Shown here: piece after piece, positions 11,109 through 21,582 of the stretch | How the letters are laid out: the number at the start of each line of letters is the position of its first letter | How positions within the stretch are numbered: the stretch's first letter is position 1 | Translations under genes and position numbers: made by a program | Assembly: GCA_037157565.1 (NCBI GenBank) | Contig: JAZHRO010000003.1 | Coordinates: 44,529,001-44,593,000 of the forward strand | Source of the DNA: Thalassia testudinum | Lineage: Eukaryota > Streptophyta > Magnoliopsida > Alismatales > Hydrocharitaceae | Reading direction: 5' to 3' | Length of the DNA stretch: 64,000 nt | Notes under the pieces: model-generated | Databases searched by the model: none | The model's input: only the letters and a program-made list of their open reading frames with translations | What the model was told of the DNA's origin: nothing

Positions 11109-11493
11109 TGATTGCACCGCAAAAATGCACCTGCAATTGTGCCATCTTATGCTACTCCCTAGCATTACCAGTGCATATTAGGGTTCCATAGTTGCATTTG
11201 TAAAAATACATGCATGCATGCATTTAATTGAGAGGAGAGGAGAATAAATAAGTGGCCTTGCAATTAACATTTTTCCTCAAGTGCATCTCTGCTAATTCAC
11301 CATCTTTTTATTTTTTATTTCACTTGATTTTTAATCTTTCCCGCGGCTGCATGCATCTTCTTCTTCTCCTCGCGCCATGCTTCCCTGCAGCAGCCATCTC
11401 CCTACCAGTCCTTCCCTGCGGCTGCCACTCCCTGCCGTGGCTATGCATGAGCCATGCACAGCTAGGGAATGGCCATGCTTTGCTTTCATCTTC

Positions 11494-11500
11494 TATATAA
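11494..11500 (+). promoter_or_regulatory. TATA box of the element A LTR
   Basis: TATATAA in the context CTTCTATATAAAGTGGG lies about 385 bases into the LTR, followed by a pyrimidine-rich leader. It is the best promoter candidate here. Confidence 0.6.
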
Positions 11501-12095
11501 AGTGGGTGGCTTCTTCTTCAAAGTAGCCTGGTCCTCCACTTCAAAAGCCTGGTCCTAGCCAAAAAACCCACCTGCAGCTTCTTCTTCTCTAGGCCACCGT
11601 CCTCTCCTCCCTCTCCCTCCATACGCTTACCCTCCTCGGAGACACCCTGTGGATAGGAGTCTTCACAGTGGTGAGCACCCACCACCGTGAAACCACCACC
11701 ACCTAGCTCTTCAAAGAGCCGGTGGGCGTGGTGGCCTTAGTCACTGTTTCTTCGTTTCCAGCCATTCCAGCCATTGGAGCGGCAGCTTTAAGCTTGAAGC
11801 TCAAACCTCCATGCGTGCCTGCAGGCCCCTCCGCCTCCCGCTTCTTCGCTCTATCGCACTCTCTCTTCCGCCCGCAGTCGGCCACCGCGCGTCACTACAG
11901 CAGCTAGCCAACCCTCACCACGCACCCCAGCAGCGCCCGCGTTGCCCTCGCCCTCCACCACGCACCCTAGCAGCCTTCTCCGCGTGCTCTGTCGCAACCT
12001 TCCGCCCCAAGCCACCAGCCGAAGCCACTCCGCTGCGTGCGCCGAGCCATCCGCACTCACACAACCACCTGTACCCGGTCGCGCGGCGTGGCCTT

Positions 12096-12181
12096 CCACT
12101 GTAGCCACTGTTCACGCGAGTCTGCATGACACTGTGGCTACAGTGGGGTGACCGGTGAGCTTCTCACTTAACCGGTCACCC
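12096..12181. repeat. Two adjacent hairpins in the element A LTR
   Basis: The first has arms CCACTGTAGCCA (from 12,096) and TGGCTACAGTGG (to 12,146). The second has perfect 11-bp arms GGGTGACCGGT (12,146-12,156) and ACCGGTCACCC (12,171-12,181). They follow one another with no gap. Confidence 0.85.
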
Positions 12182-12429
12182 GACACGCCACTACCGCCAA
12201 TCACCCGTGCACGTGTCTCGCCCCGCGTCACCCGCACACGCCCACGCGTCTGCGTCGCCCGTACCCGTCGGCATCGCGCGCTCCCTTTGCCCGCGCCTGC
12301 GAGCGCCCATTCCAGCTACTCCACGCAACGCTGGGCGCTGGGTCCTCTCCGCGCCAACTCTCTTGCATGCGCGCGTGGATCAAACATCAACCCTGAAGCC
12401 CAGATGCCTTAACAGTTCCCTCGCCTCCA

Positions 12430-13110
12430 GCAGCGTGGCTACTCTCTCTCTCGCTCTCTCTCTCTCACTCTCTCTCACAACACTCTCTTCACCGACGCTC
12501 ACACACACATACACTCACACTTCCAGACACACACACACCTATACACTATTATATACATATATATATACGTATACATATATATATATTGATATATATACAT
12601 ATATTTATATACATATATATATATTTATATATATATATATACATATATATATTTATACATATATTAGTACTTGTATAAATATGTATTAGTCTATATACAT
12701 ACACGCACATATATATATATATATACATCTATATACTTATATATATATACATATATATATATATACTTATACATGCATATATATACATATACTTATACAT
12801 ATATATATATACATATAGACATATATACACACCTACTTATATATACATATATATATATATATCTAGCTACATATATCTATATATACATATATTACTATAT
12901 ACATATACATACATATATATTTACATCTATATAGTTATATATACATATACATATATATATACATATATATATATCTATACATATATCTATCTACACATAT
13001 ACTTATATATATATATATATACACATACATATATACATATATAACTACATACATATACCTATATATTTATAACCACATATATATATAGATATATTTACAC
13101 AAATATATAT
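12430..13110. repeat. CT, CA and TA/ATAC microsatellite block
   Basis: A CT-rich run (about 12,436-12,480) and CA-rich runs (12,500-12,540) lead into nearly 570 bases of TATA and TACATA repeats. The open frames across it, rich in Tyr, Ile and Thr, are translations of the repeat. Confidence 0.95.
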
Positions 13111-13790
13111 ATTTTTTCACATTATTTACCATACGTGGTATCACGGGAATATCTGCACCAGTTGCTGATATTCCCCGATACATGCATACAAAAAGCGTTT
13201 TCGCATTCATCTTCCACCATCCATCCTACACCTTACACACGGCACTTCGTCTTGTCGGTTGCATCTTTCTAGACGACGACCGACTCGAACCGTGCTACAC
13301 TCTATCTTCGCCTCCACCCCCACCCCCTTATATACATAATATATAGCTATATATATATACTGTATTTACTTTATTTCTGTTTCACTTTCCTGTTAGTAAA
13401 AAGATAAAAAAATATATAAAATAGAAAAGATAATATTTGACTTGCAAGTACGCCATCTTGCTAATAGCAAGACCTATTTTGGAACCTTGTTTTGGCTCAA
13501 AGCCAAGAACCCAATTTTGAGGGTATGCCTCAAGGGCAAAGATTACCAGAAAAGCAATCTAAATAGAAAAACACCAAAAACACAATAAACGAACGGAAGA
13601 GACTCGTTGTAGGAAAGGCATAGAAACTTAACTTGTAACCCCACTTCCTTGAGTTCGACCCTGGGCCTAAAAGTGACAAGATAAAATCAAGTAGGCCAGG
13701 TAAAAAAATTTTGTAAAGAGATGGTTAGGTCCGATTTAGGTTAACCACTATACACACTTCAACGATAAAATCACCATATTAACAACCTAT

Positions 13791-14611
13791 TTGGGTCCGA
13801 CACCAGAACCCTAAATCTAAAACCTATTTTTTTTCTTTTTTTTCACAAAATGTGCATTTTTTTTCTTTTTTTTTACTTTAGAAAGCAAAATCTAACTAAA
13901 ATTCAAATCTAACCTAAGGTTTAGAAAGGGAAATCCTAGGACTAAGAGAAAGATGTTCACCTGATTTGTTTAACTGCGCCTGACGTGTGCACAGATTTCG
14001 GTATCCATGTTCTTGAACATCAAAAGCAAGCGGAGAAATATTTGTCACTTTTAAGCTCATAAAAATCACAAACCAAAATCACATTACCTCCCCAACAACA
14101 GTGCCATTTGACAAGAGATCTATGTGCGAGTTTTGAAATATGTCGTACTTTGTTGTATAGTGGCACAAAACCCTTGATAAAAAATATTTGTAAATTAACG
14201 AGACAGTGAGTCTCAGTCAATCTCAGGGAGGCATTATGGAAATGCGAAATTGATTTTTGATCTTGTCGCAACTTGCTTAGAAATGCATGCCAGTTTCCAA
14301 CCTACGAATAAATGTGTTGCTAGTCACGTTATTGGCCCTAATGACATGAGCATGCATTAGATAGATGACAAAAGTGAATGTGTGAGTATCAGTGCACATG
14401 ATCCTAGTTATGTGATGGCTATTTACCGAGAAAGCATCGATCGTTAGGTCGTTAATATCTTCATACACCAACATGCTTCTTGCAAAAATATAAGAAGTTA
14501 TAGCAAGCAACTTATTGCCACAAGAAAGATATTGCAAGCAAGCTCATGGTTATTTTTCACACATAGATATATATATATAGAATGAACTCAGATATTTTTT
14601 ATTGATTGCAT
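13791..14611. other. Unassigned non-coding stretch
   Basis: This stretch is AT-rich with poly-T runs at 13,829-13,872. No open frame with a family resemblance, no primer-binding site and no repeat link to the rest of the window was seen. Confidence 0.5.
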
Positions 14612-14616
14612 GATGG

Positions 14617-16483
14617 TGGTTACAAAGAGAAGCTAGAGGAAAGCTTGTACATGAAAGCTTAAAAGATTACTAGCTATCAAGAAATGCATACACATGCAGA
14701 TCTATGGGAGATTGCACGTGCACCATGTATGAGGGAGAGAGACAGCTACACTACTAAGCATAAAATATGGCAGAAAGATTAGAAGAACTACTTATCTACC
14801 TAGCTAGCAAAAGGAAGGGCATTCAAAGGTGGTCTCAAATACCCTTTGAGGTGGTTGGGAGAAGGAAGGGCCGCCAATGGTGGGCAGGCCGACCCTTGGA
14901 GGGAGGAAGGAGAGGTGATCTAGGCTCTTGGCGTGGAGGTGGTGATGGCCACGGTGGTGGAACTCGTGGGGATGGAGGTAGAGTGGAGGTGGAGTTATGC
15001 TAATGAGAGGTGGAATGAAACCAAATGCCAAGGTAAATCCAAGATGATGCCAGGATGGGTGCAAATGGCCACCTATGGGGTCTTTTTATAGACCCTTGGC
15101 AATCTCTCTAGAGAGGTGCAGAACTCTCTAGAGAGAGCTCCAAGTGTGGCCATCTGAGGTGAGGTGGAGGTCATTCTTAGATCCACAAAGGTGGATCTAA
15201 GGAAAGACCCTTCCTTGGTTGCTATAATTAGCATCCAAGGTGGCGCCACCCATGGAAGAGACTAGAAGGCTTTAGGTGGGTGTGGGTGTGCATGAACATG
15301 TGTGTGCATGTGTGTGACCTAGATGGCTTTGTGGTCTAGGTTAGCTCCTAAGGAATTGGGTTAGTGTAGGTCCTAAAATTAGGATTGTAAACAGTAATTG
15401 CTAAAAGGGAATGTGCAATTAAACTTGTACTAAGTTTAATTGAGTGAGTGCAAGCCTAATTGAGAATGAGAATACTCAATTAAGTTGGGCTTAGGTCAAT
15501 TGGACTCTCACTGAGTCTAATCGGACTTGTGTGGGTTGAGGTTTGAGCTCAATTGGATTCTACGAGTCCAATTGACTAGGCAATTGTAATTGACTATGAT
15601 CCAAGTCAATTAGGCTTAGTAAGGGCCTAATTAGGTTCTTAGGAAGGTCTAGAGGAGTTGAACTAGGATTAGGGTACCTTAATTTAGGTTCCCAAGGGGT
15701 TGGAATTGGGTTTAGGGACCTAGGAACTCAAGATCCAAGCTTGAATTCCAAAATAAGGATTGGAGAGTAGTTTCGAACATCCAATAAGAGTGTCAGATGC
15801 CTTTTACTCAAAAATCAGAAGTCTAGACCTCTTGGTTGGACATTCAATTTGAGTCAGGGAAGAATCAGGGTTCTGCCTTGTGGATTCTGCAGAAATTGGA
15901 CATCTGACCAATTGTCTGGACGTCCAATAACACTGCAAACATGGGTTTAAGGTGTGTGGGTTGTGGCCAAGGGTCCTGGACGTCCAATAACTTTTATGGA
16001 TGTCTAGATAAGGGCTAGAACAAGAGTTTTGGGGTTTTCTAGGCTATGGTGACCTAATCTAAGGGTGATTGAGTCTTAGGAAGGCTTCTAGGGCTATCCT
16101 AGGGCTAGGAATGATCCTAAGTTCTTCATAATTTAACTCTACCTTACTTTTACTTAATAAAGTAACATGCCTCAACCCTTACATTATTTCTCGACTACAT
16201 TTTATTCTAATCTTCTGCTCCAACTCTGCTGCAACACTTGCTTCAGATCCAGCTTCAAATTCAGCTTCAAATCCAACTTCAAATCCAGCTTCTAAGCTTC
16301 TTATTACCTATAATTTATATAATGCACTTAATTAGTGCATTATATCATTATTTCATGCATAGCTAAGGGAAAGTAGTAAAGATGCAATTAATGCTCATGT
16401 ATGCATGATTACACTAGCTTATGCTAAATTCTAGCCTAATTTAGGTCAATTATGACCTATGATTGCTGTGCAAGCACCTAGCA
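14617..16483 (-). mobile_element. Probable solo LTR, minus strand
   Basis: Read on the minus strand the sequence starts TGCTAGGTGC at 16,483 and ends ACCA at 14,617, flanked by GATGG (14,612-14,616 and 16,484-16,488). The first 60 minus-strand bases resemble the start of the LARD LTR (CATAG..., then GCTAGAA). A minus-strand TATA box lies at 15,083-15,090. GGACGTCCAATAA motifs occur at 15,918-15,930 and 15,978-15,990. No primer-binding site is seen to the left, as expected of a solo LTR. The 5-bp match could be chance, since GATGG also precedes the LTR at 18,131. Confidence 0.5.
15083..15090 (-). promoter_or_regulatory. TATA box of the minus-strand LTR
   Basis: On the minus strand it reads GGGTCTATAAAAAGACCC, with TATAAAAA enclosed by GGGTC and GACCC arms. 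Confidence 0.55.
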
Positions 16484-16599
16484 GATGGATTGGAGCTTTT
16501 GCTATTGTTTTATAACCGACAACATTTTTATTTCCCATCATTTAGCAAATAAGTAATGGGGATTGTATATCACATTTTCCCATGTTAACGTGCCACTTT

Positions 16600-16830
16600 T
16601 GGATTTTTGTCATTATTTAAATGTAAACGTCATTGGTTCAAAAAGCGATGGTGTAAATATTTCTGTCGTCGCTTCATAGATAAGAGACAACAAATAGCAA
16701 TTTGTTATAAAAATACAAATTTAAACGCCATCATCTATTACTATTTACCGTCGCTTATAAAGTGACGGTGTTAATATTTTTGGCATCGTTTCTATAATAA
16801 GCGATGGCAAATAGCTATATCTGTTTAAAA
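16600..16830. repeat. Subterminal inverted motifs (GCGAYGG / CCGTCGC)
   Basis: AAGCGATGG (near 16,643), GTCGTCGCTT (near 16,666), TTACCGTCGCTTATA (near 16,746), AAGTGACGG (near 16,760) and AAGCGATGG (near 16,799) alternate in orientation. Each is followed or preceded by AAATA- or TATTT-like sequence. Confidence 0.65.
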
Positions 16831-17129
16831 ACATTACTGTTTAACATAGTCAATTATTGGAAAAATTGATGACAAAGGTAGGGATTTTTTTTTTAATTGT
16901 GAAAATTATAGGAAAGACTTGCCATTCTAAATATAAATTATTTAAAAACTAAAATGTTTTGCAATACTATTATACTTAGAGAAACACCTATGTTTATACA
17001 AAATGTCGAGAATGAAAACAAGTTTATATTCCATAAAAATAAAGTCTAATAAAGAAAAAGTTTGATAATGAAATATTTACATATAAAAGGAAACATGTAA
17101 TGTTATTGAATAAAGAGAAAATATCAAAA

Positions 17130-18125
17130 TATTGTTTCGCTGATGCCACCAGCTCCACCTACTCTCCCCTTGTCATCGTCGTCTCATCTGTTGTTGGTGT
17201 AATCAAATGAAGATGGATGCTCTGACAGTCCCTTCTTCACAAAAAGGGATAGAAGCTACTGAATCTTATCATCCATCCCACTCATCTGAGACTGCATGGC
17301 ATCCATCTAATTCTTGATCTCTACCTCTCTCTTCTCCCTCTCCTCCTCTCGTTTCTATAGTGTGTCAATCATTTGGTTCAACTGGTCGATGACACTAGAT
17401 GAGACAACCCCTTTTCTCCCATACGAGTTGGACAAGGTGTGTGCCCTCCCCGTGCTATGAATGAAACCATCATGGTTCGGTGGCATTACTCTCCTAAATG
17501 TGTCCTCTTGATCCAAAGGCTGCTGGATGCTGTCGGAGGTCTCATTGTCGGGGGGATGTACCAAGTGAACCATTCTCTCCTAAACATATTAAAAATGATT
17601 ATTATAATATATATGCAAAGTTATAAAGTTTTTGAGTTTAGGAAACTTACGTGTCTCTCCTAGTATGACTCATAAATCTACTTACGAGCACCCTCAGCTG
17701 CAGTTTACTATGCGTGACCTCATAGATATCCATCCTACTCATCTCCCTCCAATCATGTAAAGTGGTGAAAATATGAAAATGAAACAATTTTATTAAGATA
17801 ACCTCTAAAGTAGATAATATTTAAGTGCAAAGTTGTTATAATAAACTTACATAATAGCTCTTGACCTTCTCAATGTTTCTTCGACACAAATAGTGGGTTT
17901 GTGTTGGAGCTTTGGCTCAATTGGCCTTATTTTTCCTTGCTTATTCCTGTAATAAAAGCAGACACACATATATATAAGTATATAAATTACTAAACAAATT
18001 AATCCTTTGTTATGAATTTAAGATATATGAAATTAATATCAACATTTAAAATCAATTACTAACTTCTGCTTTGGGATCTAGCCAATGCTCTCATTCCTTC
18101 TTCCACTGTTCAAGCATGACATCAG
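17130..18125 (-). pseudogene. Decayed CACTA-associated transposase, C-terminal part
   Basis: Minus-strand translation in pieces gives QWKKE near a LDPKAE stretch (about 18,065-18,110), RMDIYEVTHSK (about 17,700-17,735), and an open segment at 17,355-17,573 containing DTFRRVMPPNHDG and SYGRKGVVSSSVIDQLNQM. This order and wording fit the conserved C-terminal region of plant transposases linked to En/Spm elements. Stretches between the pieces may be introns or decay. There is no start codon, catalytic region or full-length frame. The family call rests on motif memory and would need a profile search. Confidence 0.5.
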
Positions 18126-18130
18126 GATGG

Positions 18131-20307
18131 TGATAAATGCCAGTTTATTATCATTCTTATGCCCTAAAATTGATCTAGCTCTTAGGCTTTTAACTCCGTA
18201 AATGGGTTTTCAGGCTACATTTAGCCATTCACTTAGGATAGGCATGCATTGCATTTTATAGTATTTTGATGCATTTACATGAGTGTCGGGGATAGGCAGA
18301 TAGTTAGATCCTACAAACCTTAGCATTCTGGAAGGCAGAAGATGAAGGAGAAGCCCACATCAATTGGATCTCAGCTAGATCCAGCTCATTCTAGCTGGAT
18401 CCTAGATCCTTCTTGCTGGATCAACTCATCCTTAGCTCCCTTCATCTCATCTCAGCTGAATGATAGCTCAAGCTAGTTCACCTCAGCACCATTCAACTCA
18501 CCTCAACTAGATGGTAGCTCAAACTAGCTCAATACAGTTGATCCCAGCTCCATTCCAACTCCTCTAGCTCAAAACACTTCACTGGAAGCACTACCTGACT
18601 AGGACTAGCTATTGCCATCAATTAGCTAAGCCTAGACAGCTGAAGAAGACCTTAACCATCTCAAGCTTGCTCAAGTCTAGCTCCCGGAGACTCGAGTCAT
18701 CTCAACTTGGTTGAGTTGAGCTACCTGACCTAAGCTAGCTAGGTAATCTCCGGGAAGACCAGACCCAGCTTACCTCAGCTCACATCAATAGAAGCTAGCT
18801 CATCTTAGCTTGGCTTAGTAGCTAGTTAAGCCCGTTAAGGTAGCTCCTTGTAGCTCTCTTCAGCAGCCATTAGCTCCATTACAGCTCAGATGCAGCTCCT
18901 CCTTAGTTCTTCCTCCAAAACCCTAGCGCCCTCTAACCCCTACTCCATTCATCCACTAGCTAAGCTAACTTAGCTAGCTTAGCTTAGCTAGTCCACCTCC
19001 ATGGCATCCCAACCTAACCCTAAAACCCACCTAACTAGCTTCACCAAATAGCCCTACCTAAGCTCCAACTAAGCTACCTCAACTCCCATTCAATGTTGCC
19101 ACCACCACCAAAAGCCAGCACTAAAACTGGTGCCAACCCACCATAACTACCCCTTGTTTTGGTGCCAAAACAAGGGGACAATCCTAGCCCTACACATCAC
19201 CTTCCAAGCCATTACCACCATTCCTTTTCCCTTCAAAACCAACCCTTCTAGAACCTACCCCCCTTTGGTGCCAATTGCATGCCCCCTTACACCCATGGAC
19301 GTCCACCAAAGGGTGGATTCCACCCATAACCACCTCCTCCCACAACCCTTAATGTGGCACCAACTTTCCTACACCATAGGATCCTACAACCACCCATAAA
19401 AGCTCATCTTAGCCCTCCATTCAATCCACACCAACCACCACCTCTCCCTTTCTATATCTACCCCTTCTAATCACCACCATAGAACCATCCTCCCTTAGTG
19501 TAAATTCCACCTATACCACCTACTACCTATGGCCAAGGAAGAAGAGAAGAACCTACCCACCCCCTTGGTGCCTTCTTCCTCTTTCTTCCTCTCCCTTGTT
19601 CCACGCCAAAAAGGAAAAGCTTTCCTCTAGAAGGATAGCTAGGCAAGGAGGAGATCTTCATCAAGGTGGTGGATGTCCACCTTAGAGGAGAAACCTTGGA
19701 GGAGCCATCATATTGGAAGCAAGGAGGAGTTCCTTTCAAGTAGAGGAGCTACTGTGCTTAGAGCAAGGACCACTCCTTCATCATCTTTGGAGGACTTTTC
19801 TTCTTCTCCATTTTATTTGTATTAGCTAGTGTAGTTTCTCTCTTTATTGTAAGAAACATTCAGCTACTTGTTGTCAACTTACTAGTAATACTATTTCTTT
19901 ATTGCCTTCCAAATTTCTATTTTCTACTTAGTGTGTTTTCACATTTTTAGTAGCTTAGTGCATTATACCTTCATCTTCTAATTACCCTAGGAGCACTTGC
20001 CTAGGGTGAGCTTAGAAGAAAAGGTTTTCTTCTTGTCACTTACGAGTAGTTGATAGGCATCACTTTTGCTTTCAAGTGCCTGATGCTTTGAAAACCCAAA
20101 AAAAAAGAGCAAAATCAAAAATACAAAAATACAAAGCGTGGATTTGAGAGGCGAGAGAGAGAACCATCTCATGTGGTTAACAATTTGGCCTCCTTGGACG
20201 ACCCTAGATACTTACCCTATCTAGGTATTATATATTTAAAAGTTGATCGATTTTATGCGTTTCAATGACAAAAACCCTCATTTACAAACTACATAAAATC
20301 TGCATCA
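18131..20307 (+). mobile_element. 5' LTR of Athila/Tat-like element 'F'
   Basis: The LTR begins TGATAAATGCC and ends TGCATCA, followed by a 5-base spacer and a tRNA-Asp-type primer-binding site at 20,313. The same 5-base spacing separates LTR and primer-binding site at 26,655/26,661 and 49,400/49,394, which supports the boundary. The first 23 bases contain arms TGATAA and TTATCA. Most of the first kilobase is an AGCT-rich tract. The open frames at 19,130-19,399 and 19,527-19,739 are not convincing genes. Confidence 0.75.
18360..19080. repeat. AGCT-rich tract in the element F LTR
   Basis: A hand count gives about 39 AGCT tetramers in 720 bases, where about three are expected by chance. They occur as TAGCTA, CAGCTC, TAGCTT and similar, without a fixed period. 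An inverted repeat (CCCGGAGA at 18,683 and TCTCCGGG ending at 18,754) lies within it. Confidence 0.85.
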
Positions 20308-21577
20308 CTTTTTGGCATCGTTGCCGAGGAGGCACGGCTTAGTCTCATATTTTATCTCTCTTGCTTAATTGATCTTCACAAATTTTGTGTTTTGTTTTGT
20401 TTAGGTGCGAAACAGGAGCATGAGCGAGATTTGGAGCACTTGGAGTGGAAGCTTCATGTTTCTTTCCTTCCTACGTACTTCAAGTAAGCACCCTAGGCCA
20501 TTTCCTTTCAAAATCAAAAACAACCATCTCAAAAGAAATCTTTAAATTATCAACAAAAATCAAAAATAAGAAAAATTAAGGGTGGCGGAACCCTAAAAAT
20601 CACTTTGTTGCTTGTTTGCTTCAATTTTCCACTAGCTTAGTCTTATGGTGTTTAATTTTTGAAAATCTAGACTTCTGTCTCAATTTTCAAAAATCAAGTT
20701 TGGGTACTTAGGAGCTTCCTAAAATCACCAAATTTCACCCAAGGAAACCCCTTTGAGTCAAGAACCATGAGTCCAATTTTCAAGCAATTTTATTGAACAG
20801 AAAAATTTTAAAAATTCATGGACTAAACAAGAGTTAGTCCTTGTTTCCTTACTATTTTTTTACTATCCGTAAACTTTATAAATTTTCCTTTTTCTCAGAT
20901 TTAAGAAAACGTCATATTGATGGAAACCTTGAGAAATTATTTATGTCATATAAAATTATCAAAACTTTTTAAGGCCATTTGAGGTTTCTACCGAATCAAT
21001 TTCCTAAATCTATCAATTCTAACTCTTAACACAATAAGAAGAAAATTTTCAAAAAAATATCAAATAATTTCCTAAAATAAAAAAAATCATTTTTAAATTA
21101 CCTGTTTGATTTTCTATCAGGTGGTGGTATTATTTGTCTTGTTTGGACCACCACCTAAAAAGATTTTGAAAAGAGATTCATTTTTAGGACTTGCATGCAT
21201 AGGATTTCCATAGTCGGGTTTTTAATTTTCTCGCTTAGTCACATTAATTTTTAAAGTAATTGACCTCCACCAACAATAAATATTATTGTGTGGAACTTCA
21301 AAACCTTGATCGAATCATTAACAAGAGAGAATCTTAAAAGGCATTAAATTTTGATTAAAACCCTAAAACATTTCAACAAAAAAAATCCTTATTTACAAAA
21401 ACCTATTTGATTTGGCTTAAGTATCACTTCCTGACCAATTCGCACACACCTAAAATAAATAAATAAATAATCGGGCATTACCTCAATTAATGCCAATCAC
21501 ATTCCCTGAGCACTTTAAGCTCCTAGACCTAATTAAAAGTTGTAGTAACTTGGCGCCTAACGTTTCATCAAACTTAG
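20308..21577 (+). other. Leader of element F, cut by the LARD array
   Basis: About 1.25 kb of non-coding sequence follows the primer-binding site. It holds no open frame resembling gag. The sequence breaks at 21,583, where LTR-B of the LARD array begins. The remainder of F would lie beyond the array, outside the window. Confidence 0.6.
20313..20330 (+). other. Primer-binding site of element F (tRNA-Asp type)
   Basis: TGGCATCGTTGCCGAGGA differs at two positions from TGGCACCGTTGCCGGGGA, the site used by Athila/Tat elements. It would pair with the tRNA 3' end to prime minus-strand DNA. Confidence 0.8.
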
Positions 21578-21582
21578 ACTTG
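21578..21582. repeat. Candidate left target-site duplication ACTTG
   Basis: These five bases precede the TGATGAG start of LTR-B. The matching copy should lie at the right end of the array, beyond 64,000. Confidence 0.35.

Larger units (their letters stand above)
1..13790 (+). mobile_element. Athila-type Ty3/gypsy element 'A', 3' portion
   Basis: The window opens inside an Athila-type LTR retrotransposon read left to right. In order it shows the spacer before reverse transcriptase, a broken pol to 3,359, a non-coding 3' internal region, a polypurine tract at 11,099-11,108 and the start of a 3' LTR at 11,109. Its 5' LTR, gag and protease lie outside the window. The internal part is split by an inverted solo LTR at 4,665-11,093. 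The right end of the 3' LTR is uncertain (about 13,790) because the 5' LTR is not available for comparison. The element is dead: stops, frameshifts and a lost RT aspartate are visible. Confidence 0.85.
11109..13790 (+). mobile_element. 3' LTR of element A (right end approximate)
   Basis: The LTR begins TGATTGCACC right after the polypurine tract. It contains a TATA box at 11,494-11,500, a C-rich segment (11,600-12,400) with two strong hairpins, and a long TA-rich microsatellite (12,540-13,110). Near its end is TTGAGTTCGACCCTGGG (about 13,651-13,667), which parallels GAGTTCGACCTCGGG near the 3' end of the Athila LTR at 40.95-52.09 kb, read on the minus strand. That similarity places the end roughly 100-150 bases further on. 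Open frames inside are low-complexity and not taken as genes. Confidence 0.65.
16489..18125 (-). mobile_element. CACTA (En/Spm-like) transposon remnant
   Basis: The right two thirds hold broken minus-strand coding that resembles the plant transposase family often annotated next to CACTA elements. The left third (16,560-16,860) holds repeated GCGATGG/CCGTCGCTT motifs in both orientations, like the subterminal repeats of CACTA elements. No terminal CACTA was identified, so the ends are lost or degenerate. The right edge is cut by the LTR beginning at 18,131. Confidence 0.55.

Noticed and set aside
11700..12412. GC-rich host gene exon
   Set aside because: Open frames overlap in several phases, have no domain, and lie within the 3' LTR of element A upstream of its microsatellite.
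12207..12934. Open frames of 160 and 87 codons rich in Tyr, Ile and Thr
   Set aside because: They are translations of the CT, CA and TATACA microsatellite.
14767..15003. Open frame of 78 codons with Gly/Arg-rich end
   Set aside because: It lies inside a probable LTR on the opposite strand and has low complexity with no family match.
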